From: Burkholderiales bacterium
GTDB lineage: Bacteria; Pseudomonadota; Gammaproteobacteria; Burkholderiales; Burkholderiaceae_C
NCBI GenBank assembly: GCA_003963075.1
Contig: RXJV01000121.1
Span: forward strand, 1-64,000
Length of the DNA: 64,000 bases
Reading direction: 5' to 3'
Under the pieces are notes generated by a model that was not told where the DNA came from, ran no database searches, and saw only the letters and a list, made by a program, of their open reading frames with translations. The position numbers were made by a program, and so were the translations under genes. This document shows, in pieces, positions 57,894 to 64,000 of this stretch (its first letter is position 1; each line of letters begins with the position of its first letter).

Positions 57894-60165
57894 TGCTGCT
57901 GCGCGTTGGAACCAAGTCAGGGCCCTGTTCGAGGGAGCCCTGGGCCAGCCCGTCGATGAACGTGACGCCTGGCTCGACGCCCAGGCAGTCGACGCCAGCG
58001 TGCGCGCGGAAGCAAGCGCGCTGCTGGCCCAGGCGACCACCGGCGCTGCGGATCTGCCCGAGCCCGTTTGGGCGGCGGCCCTGGCGGCGCCCAAGCAGCT
58101 CGGCGCCTGGGCACTGGTCGAGCGGATCGGTGCGGGCGGCATGGGCGAGGTCTGGCGAGCACGCCGTGCCGATGGCCGCTACGAGGCCGATGCGGCCGTC
58201 AAGCTGCTGCGTGCGGGTCTGGACGGCACCGCCTTCGCCCAACGCTTCGCGCTCGAGCAGCGTGTGCTGGCGCAGATGCAGCATCCGCATATCGCCCGCC
58301 TGCTCGATGCCGGCCTCGGGCCCCGCGGGCGGCCTTACCTGGTGATGGAGTTCGTGCCCGGGCGACCGATCGACGAGGCCCTGCGAGGTGGCACAGAGCG
58401 CGAGGTCATCGAGTGTTTTCTGCAGCTGACCGACGCCGTCTCACATGCCCATCGAAAGCTCGTGGTGCACCGTGACATCAAGCCGGGCAATGTGATGGTC
58501 GACGCTGAAGGCCAGGTCAAGCTGCTGGATTTCGGCATCGCCAAGGCCCTGGATCCGACCGGGCCCGGTTCGGCAAACGAAGCCACTGTGTTCGAGCAGC
58601 GCCCCTTCACGCCGGCCTATGCCAGCCCCGAGCAGGTGCTCGGCGAGCCTGTCACGACGGCCACCGACACCTACGCCCTCGGCGTGTTGCTGTACCGGCT
58701 GCTCACCGGCCAGGCGCCCTACGGCCGCGACGCGGCGACGCCGGCGGCACTCGGCCGCGCGATCCTCGACGAGGCACCGCAGCCGCCGGACCTGGCCCCC
58801 GACCTGGCCACCATCCTGCTCAAGGCCCTGGCCAAGCCGGTGGACGAGCGCTATGCCAGCGTCGACGCCTTCGCGGCCGACCTGCGCCGCTACCTGGGCG
58901 GCTACCCGGTCAGCGCGCGGCGGCCGACACGGGTGGAGCGCGCAGTCAAGTTCATCCGGCGCAACCCGCTGGCCTCGGGCCTGGTGGTGCTGTCGACGGT
59001 GTCGGTGCTTGGCGGCACCGGAGCGGCGCTGTGGCAGGCGCGCAAGGCGGAGCAGCGTCTCGCCAGCGTCAAGCAGATCACGCGGGACGCGGTCTTCCAC
59101 TTCGGCGATGCCGTGACCTATGTGCCTGGCGGCATGGCCATCAAGGCCGACCTGCTGCAGCAGATGGTGGGCACGCTGGACCGCCTGTCCGAAGTGGGCA
59201 GCGACGACGCCGAACTGCGGGCCGGCGCCGCCATGGCCTATGCCAAGCTGGCCGACATCGAGTTCAACGACACCTCGGCCAGCCTGTCGCGCCGCGAGCA
59301 GGGCGCGGCCCACGCGGCACGGGCACTGGCGCTGGGCGCTTCGGTCGTCGAAGAGCGGCTGGGCGATGCCGAGTTCATGATCTGGTACGTCCGGGCGGTG
59401 GAGTCTTCGGCGCGGTCCGAGCGGGCCCAGGGTCGGGCCGCCGCGGGCCTGGCCCTGCTGCAGCCGGTGCTGCCGCTGCTGGACCGCGCGGTGGCCGCGC
59501 TGAAGCACCCGGGCGTGGGCGAGGACAGGCGCAGCCTGCAGCTCGAACATGCCCGCGCCCTGCACCTGCGCTCGCAGTTCCTGTTCAAGCCCGGCGGCGT
59601 TCACGTGGACCGGCCCCAGGACGCCCTGGGCGACCTGGCCCAGGCACGCCGTGAGCTGTTGGCGCTGGAAGCCGAGGCCCACCATGCGGAGCTGGTCTAT
59701 GTGCTGGGTTCGGTGGACGGCGCCGAGGCCCTGGTGCGGGCCGAACGGGGCGAGCTGCCCGACGCGGTGCGGCTGGGGCGCGAGGCCCTGCAGCGGCGCG
59801 AGGCCGTCGTGCGCGAGCTGCCGCAGGACGTGGAGTACCGCGATGCCCTGGTCACCGAGGCCATCAACCTCGGCAAGATCCTGCTGCGCCTGCCCGACCG
59901 CCACGGTGCCGCCGAAGCGCTGCAGGCCACCACCCGGGGCTGGGAGATGAACCTGGTGCTGCTGCGGGAGCATGCGCAGGATGCGCACAGCAACTGGGCG
60001 GCGCGCCTGCCGGTGCTGGCCGTCCACCATGCACGGGCCCTGCTGGCCAACGGCCAGTCGGTGTCGGCCCTGGCCGTCATCCGGCGCGGCCTTGCCGCTG
60101 AGCCGGCCGCCGCGGTGCGGGAGGCCCTGGAGGCTTTGCTGCGCGAGGCCACGGCGGCGGCCTGA
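57889..60165 (+). CDS. Membrane-bound serine/threonine protein kinase paired with the ECF sigma factor
   Basis: 758 residues from ATG 57889. An N-terminal helical segment (about 1-70) precedes a Hanks-type kinase domain (about 80-340): RIGAGGMGEVWRARR, AAVKLLRAG, HRDIKPGNVMVD, LLDFGIAKAL, and TPAYASPEQV. A single membrane segment (GLVVLSTVSVLGGTGAALW, about 365-385) leads to a long helical, TPR-like region (about 420-750) probably outside the cytoplasm. The N-terminal region resembles that of kinases paired with ECF sigma factors. By analogy with known pairs it would phosphorylate the sigma factor on the divergent strand. Confidence 0.9.
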   Translation: MDAAARWNQVRALFEGALGQPVDERDAWLDAQAVDASVRAEASALLAQATTGAADLPEPVWAAALAAPKQLGAWALVERIGAGGMGEVWRARRADGRYEADAAVKLLRAGLDGTAFAQRFALEQRVLAQMQHPHIARLLDAGLGPRGRPYLVMEFVPGRPIDEALRGGTEREVIECFLQLTDAVSHAHRKLVVHRDIKPGNVMVDAEGQVKLLDFGIAKALDPTGPGSANEATVFEQRPFTPAYASPEQVLGEPVTTATDTYALGVLLYRLLTGQAPYGRDAATPAALGRAILDEAPQPPDLAPDLATILLKALAKPVDERYASVDAFAADLRRYLGGYPVSARRPTRVERAVKFIRRNPLASGLVVLSTVSVLGGTGAALWQARKAEQRLASVKQITRDAVFHFGDAVTYVPGGMAIKADLLQQMVGTLDRLSEVGSDDAELRAGAAMAYAKLADIEFNDTSASLSRREQGAAHAARALALGASVVEERLGDAEFMIWYVRAVESSARSERAQGRAAAGLALLQPVLPLLDRAVAALKHPGVGEDRRSLQLEHARALHLRSQFLFKPGGVHVDRPQDALGDLAQARRELLALEAEAHHAELVYVLGSVDGAEALVRAERGELPDAVRLGREALQRREAVVRELPQDVEYRDALVTEAINLGKILLRLPDRHGAAEALQATTRGWEMNLVLLREHAQDAHSNWAARLPVLAVHHARALLANGQSVSALAVIRRGLAAEPAAAVREALEALLREATAAA

Positions 60166-60258
60166 CCGGCAGCCCCGCAAACGCGGGGGGCGGGTGTGAG
60201 CCGTCGCGCTGCTCGGCGCCGCGTAAACCAACAGGTCCACCCTTATGGAAGTGATGCC

Positions 60259-60900
60259 ATGCGCCTGCTCCACCTCGCTGTACTCGCCCTCGCCACCCTG
60301 CCGTTGCTTGCCCCGGCCGCGCCGGTGACCCTTGCGGGCACCCATGTGGTGATCTCCGAAACCGGGTCACAAAACACCACGGTCAACTGGACGCCCGTGC
60401 CGCTGACCCAGCAGCTCGCGCCGGCCGTGGTCGGCCCGGGTGCGGAGACCGGCAGCCACTACCTCGGCTACTACACGGCCGCTGCGGTCGACATCGACCC
60501 CGTCAACGACCGGTTGTGGCTGTCCCTCTACGACGGCTGTGGCTGCAGCCAGCTCAATCACTGGGACATCCACCTGGACTTCATCGACCTCGCCGGGGCC
60601 CGCCTCACGGCGCTGCCGCTGCTGTACCAGCCGTTGAAGTACGTGTCGGCGGTGGGCATCTTCGGTGAACACAGCATCGATCTCGTGCTGGACGGCTGGC
60701 CGGGTCAGACCTACGGCTGGATCAACCTGATCTGGGGTTTCGGCCTGGAGCCGGTGGCGGCGGGCACACCGATCCCGGGTGGTTCGGGCCCGGCCGCCGT
60801 GCCCGAGCCGGCGAGTGCGGCGCTTGTCGCCGTCGCGTTGCTAGCGGTTTACGCGCCCTCGCGCCGCTTGCGTGGGCGGCTGCTCAGCAGCCGGTCGTAA
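60259..60900 (+). CDS. PEP-CTERM sorting domain protein
   Basis: 213 residues from ATG 60259. A signal peptide (LHLAVLALATLPLLAPAAP), an exported beta-rich body with DGCGCSQLNHWDIHLDFIDLAG, and a C-terminal PEP-CTERM signal: AVPEPASAALVAVALLAVY followed by a basic PSRRLRGRLLSSRS. The exosortase would cleave near Pro-Glu-Pro and release or attach the protein at the surface. The tail is longer than usual after the arginines. The last 52 bases overlap convergently with the SDR gene. It lies 93 bases after the kinase gene, so it could be read from the same transcript. Confidence 0.85.
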   Translation: MRLLHLAVLALATLPLLAPAAPVTLAGTHVVISETGSQNTTVNWTPVPLTQQLAPAVVGPGAETGSHYLGYYTAAAVDIDPVNDRLWLSLYDGCGCSQLNHWDIHLDFIDLAGARLTALPLLYQPLKYVSAVGIFGEHSIDLVLDGWPGQTYGWINLIWGFGLEPVAAGTPIPGGSGPAAVPEPASAALVAVALLAVYAPSRRLRGRLLSSRS

Positions 60901-61622
60901 AGCCCGTCGGGCAGCAGCCGCAGCAGGGTGGCCAGCAGGCCCATCTGCCATGGGATCACGCGGTAGCTGACCTGGGCGCCGATGGCGCGCACGGCCTGTT
61001 CGGCGAAGGCCTCGACCGGCATCAGGAAGGGCATGCTGTAGCGGTTGCCGCGGGTCAGCGGCGTGTCGATATAGCCCGGCAGCAGCGTGACCACGTGCAC
61101 GCCGAAGGGCCGGCATTCGCCGCGCAGGCTTTCGCAGTAGGCCACCACGCCGGCCTTGCTGGCGCAATAGGCACCGTGGCCCGGCAGGCCGCGGATGGCC
61201 GCCACGCTGGCGATGCCGACCAGCGTGCCGCTGCCGCGCGCGTTCATCGCCGCCACGAAGGGGTGGAAGGTGGCGGCGAGGCCGACGTTGTTGGTCGCGA
61301 AGGTGCGACGCATCACATCGAGGTCATCGAACTCGGTGGTGTCCATGCCGATGCTGATGCCGGCATTGGCGATCACGACATCGGGCAGGCCCTGGCTGTC
61401 GATGCAGTCGCGGCCGATGCGGGCCATGGCGTCGAGGTCGGCCACGTCGGCGCCATAGACCCGCCAGCGCATGGGGTCGAGCCGCTGTTCGCCGGCCCAG
61501 CGCTCGACCTCGGCGGTGCGGCGCGCGACCAGGGCCAGCCGGGCGCCGTCATGGTAGTAGCGCAAGGCCAGCGCCTGACCGATGCCGCTGGACGCGCCGG
61601 TGATGAACACCAGCGGCGTCAT
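60849..61622 (-). CDS. Short-chain dehydrogenase/reductase
   Basis: 257 residues. Classical SDR: cofactor motif VFITGASSGIGQALA, NAG in VVIANAGISIG, and catalytic Ser/Tyr/Lys in ASVAAIRG and GAYCASKAGV (Tyr-x3-Lys). RYY and ARRT after the first strand suggest NADP. A C-terminal hydrophobic piece (WQMGLLATLLRLLPDGLYDRLLSSR) resembles membrane-associated SDRs of the lipid-modifying kind. The start overlaps the lptC stop (ATGA at 61622-61619), so it belongs to the kdsD-kdsC-lptC operon here. Confidence 0.9.
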   Translation of the reverse strand: MTPLVFITGASSGIGQALALRYYHDGARLALVARRTAEVERWAGEQRLDPMRWRVYGADVADLDAMARIGRDCIDSQGLPDVVIANAGISIGMDTTEFDDLDVMRRTFATNNVGLAATFHPFVAAMNARGSGTLVGIASVAAIRGLPGHGAYCASKAGVVAYCESLRGECRPFGVHVVTLLPGYIDTPLTRGNRYSMPFLMPVEAFAEQAVRAIGAQVSYRVIPWQMGLLATLLRLLPDGLYDRLLSSRPRKRREGA

Positions 61623-62281
61623 CGCGGGCTGCGCGAGCTGATCTCGCCCTGGGACTTGCCGGTGAAGCTGAGCTGGCCGCTCAGGTGCTGGTATTCGAAG
61701 TTCTGCGCGCGCAGCGTCGAGCCGCCCTGGCGGATCGTGACGGGCAGGTGGGAGCGCAGGATCTCGCTGTTGAGCAGGGCCTGCACGAACTCGCCGCGCA
61801 CCTCCAGCTGAGCCGGTGCATCCTCGCCGGACCCGGCGGCCAGCCGGCGCAGGCGCACGTCGCCGATCAGCTGCATGTCGCTGCCGTCGCCGTTGCTCAC
61901 CGCGCGGCGGGCCTCGGCGATGGCCAGGCTGCCGTCGGGTGCGATCGCGCGCACGCGGGCCCGGTCGATCTCGACCGTGTCGGTATCCGGGTAGTGGCGC
62001 AGCTCGGCGCCGGCGACCTGCACGCGCAGCCGCCCGTCGGCGCCGATGCGCTGGACCTCGAAGTTCGTCATCCGGTAGTCGGGCTCATGGCGTACCGCCG
62101 CCGTTTCGGTCGGGGCCTCCACCAGCGGCGTGTTCTTCACCAGCCACCAGGTGCCGCCGGCCAGCACGGCCATCAGCAGCAGCGGCAGATAGTCGGCCAG
62201 CAGGATCTGGGTGCGCCATACCCAGGGCTGGACCTTGCGCAGGCGTGGCGTGGGCGGCGGCAGCCGGGTGGCCGGCGTCAT
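61619..62281 (-). CDS. lptC: Lipopolysaccharide export system protein LptC
   Basis: 220 residues from ATG 62281. An N-terminal membrane anchor (YLPLLLMAVLAGGTWWLVKN, about 31-50) carries a periplasmic beta-jellyroll with RHEPDYRMTNFEVQRIGADGRLRVQVAGAELRHYPDTDTVEI, the typical LptC domain. It connects LptBFG to LptA in LPS transport. It overlaps kdsC by ATGA and the SDR by ATGA, so the three genes are translated as a coupled set. The usual next gene, lptA, is not present in the window. Confidence 0.92.
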   Translation of the reverse strand: MTPATRLPPPTPRLRKVQPWVWRTQILLADYLPLLLMAVLAGGTWWLVKNTPLVEAPTETAAVRHEPDYRMTNFEVQRIGADGRLRVQVAGAELRHYPDTDTVEIDRARVRAIAPDGSLAIAEARRAVSNGDGSDMQLIGDVRLRRLAAGSGEDAPAQLEVRGEFVQALLNSEILRSHLPVTIRQGGSTLRAQNFEYQHLSGQLSFTGKSQGEISSRSPR

Positions 62282-62853
62282 GGCTGGCCGCCGTCCAGCG
62301 TGTCGTGGTGGGCCCGCAGCAGCCGCTCGTAGTGGCCACTGGCCATCAGCAGCAGGTCGCAGCATTCGCGCGCCGCGCCATGGCCGGCCGCAGCCCGGGT
62401 GACATGGTGGGCCAGGGCCAGCACCTCGGCATGCGCCCCCGGCGGCGCGCAGGCGAAGCCGGCGCGGCTGAGCAGCGGCAGGTCGGGCCAGTCGTCGCCC
62501 ATCGCGGCCACCTCGCCCCAGCCGGCGCCCAGCTGATCGAGCAGCGGCGTGGCGACGGCGAGCTTGTCCTTCACGCCGTAGGCTGCATGCGCGAGGCCGA
62601 GGTCGGCAACCCGGCGGCGCACGGCCGGGCTGTCGCGGCCGGTGATGATGACCGGCGTGATGCCGGCCTGCTGCAGCAGCTTCAGGCCATGGCCGTCCAG
62701 GGTCGAGAAGGCCTTGAAGCTCTCGCCCTGCTCGCCGATATAGATGCGGCCATCGGTCAGCACGCCGTCCACATCGAAGATCGCGAGCTTGACGCCCAGG
62801 CCCTTGCCCTGGGCCTTGACCAGCAGCTCGGGCGGGAATCGCAGTGCCGGCAT
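62278..62853 (-). CDS. kdsC: 3-deoxy-D-manno-octulosonate 8-phosphate phosphatase KdsC
   Basis: 191 residues of the HAD family C0 type: IFDVDGVLTDGRIYIGEQGESFKAFSTLDGHGL, VIITGRDSPAV and VAAMGDDWPDLPLL, which cover HAD motifs I to IV. It removes the phosphate from KDO 8-phosphate in the LPS inner-core pathway. It lies between kdsD and lptC in the usual order, 81 bases after kdsD. Confidence 0.94.
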   Translation of the reverse strand: MPALRFPPELLVKAQGKGLGVKLAIFDVDGVLTDGRIYIGEQGESFKAFSTLDGHGLKLLQQAGITPVIITGRDSPAVRRRVADLGLAHAAYGVKDKLAVATPLLDQLGAGWGEVAAMGDDWPDLPLLSRAGFACAPPGAHAEVLALAHHVTRAAAGHGAARECCDLLLMASGHYERLLRAHHDTLDGGQP

Positions 62854-62886
62854 GTCAGCGCCACCCGGCCGCCCGAAGGCGCTGAC
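62854..62886 (-). repeat. Inverted repeat in the kdsD-kdsC gap
   Basis: GTCAGCGCC (62854-62862) and GGCGCTGAC (62878-62886) form a perfect nine-pair stem with a 15-base loop; next to it, GCCCCTGCGGGGGGC is another dyad, then GAGCGAAGCGAGTGCGGG. Such GC-rich mosaic blocks with a GAGCGAAGCGAG core are, to my recollection, widespread between genes in related species. It may affect operon mRNA stability. Confidence 0.4.
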
Positions 62887-62934
62887 GCGCCCCTGCGGGG
62901 GGCACTGAGCGAAGCGAGTGCGGGTACATCTTCA

Positions 62935-63921
62935 TCAGATGACCTTGGCCCGCATCAGGTCGTTGATGCTGATGGCGCCGAGCAGCCGCTGCTGCGCGTC
63001 GACGACGAGCACGACCGTGATGCGCGCGGCCTCCATCAGGTCGGCGGCCTCGACCGCCAGCGCATCGGCACCGATGGTGCGCGGCGTCGGGTGGGCCACG
63101 GCGGCGGCCGTCAGCGCGCGCAGGTCGCGGCCCTGTTCGATCAGGCGGCGCAGGTCGCCGTCGGTGAAGATGCCCTGCACATGGTCGTCGGCGTCGACGA
63201 CGACGGCCAGGCCCAGGGCCTTGGCGCTCATCTCGCGCATCAGTGCGGTGAAGGGGGTGTCGGCCGCCACCCGGGGCAGGGCGTCGCCGCTGCGCATCAG
63301 GTCGCGCACATGGGTCAGCAGCTTGCGGCCCAGCGCGCCGCCCGGGTGGGAGCGGGCGAAGTCCTCGGCCTTGAAACCGCGGGCGTCCAGCAGGGCCACG
63401 GCGAGGGCGTCGCCGAGCGCCATCTGCGCCGTCGTGCTGGCGGTGGGCGCGAGCTGCAGCGGGCAGGCCTCCTCGGCCACGGCGCTGTCCAGCACCAGGT
63501 CGGCATGGGCGGCGAGGCTGGACTCGGCTCCGCCGGTCATCGCGATGACCGGCACCCCCAGGCGCTTGAGCACCGGCAGGATGGCGTTGAGCTCGTCGCT
63601 CTCGCCGGAATTGGACAGGGCCAGCACGATGTCGGCGGCCGTCACCATGCCGAGGTCGCCGTGGGCCGCTTCGGCCGGGTGCACGAAGAGGGCCGGCGTG
63701 CCGGTGGAGGCCAGGGTGGCGGCGATCTTGCGGCCGACATGGCCGCTCTTGCCCATGCCCATCACGGCCACGCGGCCACGGCAGGCCAGCACCCGTTGCA
63801 CGGCGCCGGCGAAGGCCTCGCCCAGTCGCGGGGCCAGCTCGGTCAGCGCGCGGGCCTCGACCTCAAGGGCGGCGCGGCCCATCGCGATGGCGCGCGCGGC
63901 GTCGAAGGAAGCGGAAGACAT
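62935..63921 (-). CDS. kdsD: Arabinose-5-phosphate isomerase KdsD (KpsF/GutQ family)
   Basis: 328 residues from ATG 63921. A SIS domain (about 40-180: VAVMGMGKSGHVGRKIAATLASTGTPALFVHPAEAAHGDLGM, ALSNSGESDEL) precedes two CBS domains (about 205-325, with VVVDADDHVQGIFTDGDLRRLIEQG and VVDAQQRLLGAISINDLM). It converts ribulose 5-phosphate to arabinose 5-phosphate, the first step toward KDO. GSGES-type catalytic residues are present. It is the first gene of the kdsD-kdsC-lptC-SDR operon. Nothing more can be identified in the 79 bases from 63922 to the window end. Confidence 0.95.
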   Translation of the reverse strand: MSSASFDAARAIAMGRAALEVEARALTELAPRLGEAFAGAVQRVLACRGRVAVMGMGKSGHVGRKIAATLASTGTPALFVHPAEAAHGDLGMVTAADIVLALSNSGESDELNAILPVLKRLGVPVIAMTGGAESSLAAHADLVLDSAVAEEACPLQLAPTASTTAQMALGDALAVALLDARGFKAEDFARSHPGGALGRKLLTHVRDLMRSGDALPRVAADTPFTALMREMSAKALGLAVVVDADDHVQGIFTDGDLRRLIEQGRDLRALTAAAVAHPTPRTIGADALAVEAADLMEAARITVVLVVDAQQRLLGAISINDLMRAKVI

Positions 63922-64000
63922 CGAGGCAGTGTAGACAATGCCGTGCGGCCGGCGCCCCACGGTGACCACCAGATGGCCGGCATGCCGGACCCGCCGCAGC

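Noticed and set aside
63972-64000. Start of a further plus-strand gene at ATG 63972
   Set aside because: Only nine codons are visible before the window ends; nothing identifies it.

Overview
The window is a gene-dense, very GC-rich (roughly 70% by eye) chromosomal segment. Protein resemblances (DUF3567, which I associate with Burkholderiales, the fused indolepyruvate oxidoreductase, SoxR/Fpr, ProQ, kdsD-kdsC-lptC, and the PEP-CTERM/exosortase acyltransferase) point to a betaproteobacterium of the order Burkholderiales, probably near Rubrivivax, Roseateles or Leptothrix. No rRNA, tRNA, CRISPR array, prophage or complete insertion sequence was recognised. Almost every base is coding, and many genes are coupled by ATGA or TGATG stop/start overlaps.

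Layout. 0-7 kb: the 3' end of an indolepyruvate:ferredoxin oxidoreductase gene, a DUF2167 membrane protein followed by what looks like a 26-codon stump of a membrane protease gene, an EamA exporter, a PEP-CTERM-associated acyltransferase, and a cytochrome b561-YceI-YceI operon closed by a good terminator. 7-14 kb: a LytS/LytTR-type signalling operon, then soxR-fpr-lipoprotein opposite a questin-oxidase-like gene with a SoxR-box-like sequence between them, then a cupin-type XRE regulator with a GNAT enzyme. 14-24 kb: a double AAA ATPase, DUF3567 and DUF3108 proteins, a degenerate FAH-like protein coupled to a nucleoside hydrolase, a retropepsin-like protein, a Pat-type lysine acetyltransferase and a GAF-GGDEF diguanylate cyclase. 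24-33 kb: DUF4197, ProQ, an M17 aminopeptidase, a DsbD-type reductase with its redoxin, a glutaminase and an RNA methyltransferase.

33-45 kb: a CxxCH (heme-type) membrane sensor overlapping or abutting a Ser/Thr kinase gene, an M61 peptidase, a TIM-barrel protein, an esterase, a ketosynthase-ACP-hydrolase cluster whose hydrolase carries a Cys nucleophile, and an OmpR-type two-component system. 45-54 kb: an orphan ParA, a cyclophilin gene with an in-frame stop, an AT-richer ATPase/monooxygenase pair driven from a promoter inside a long inverted repeat, a B12-radical SAM protein, a GMC oxidoreductase, MarC, a BtuF-like protein and a glycine-rich RRM protein. 54-64 kb: a DUF5916 outer-membrane protein, a divergent ECF sigma factor/Ser-Thr kinase pair whose two start codons lie in one perfect inverted repeat, a PEP-CTERM protein, and an SDR-lptC-kdsC-kdsD operon.

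The most interesting units are the ECF sigma/kinase pair (57.3-60.2 kb), the heme sensor/kinase pair (33.7-36.0 kb), the inverted-repeat-controlled ATPase operon with its broken cyclophilin (45.8-47.9 kb), and the FAH-like/nucleoside hydrolase pair. All functions are assigned by reading translated sequence against remembered families; no database search was run.
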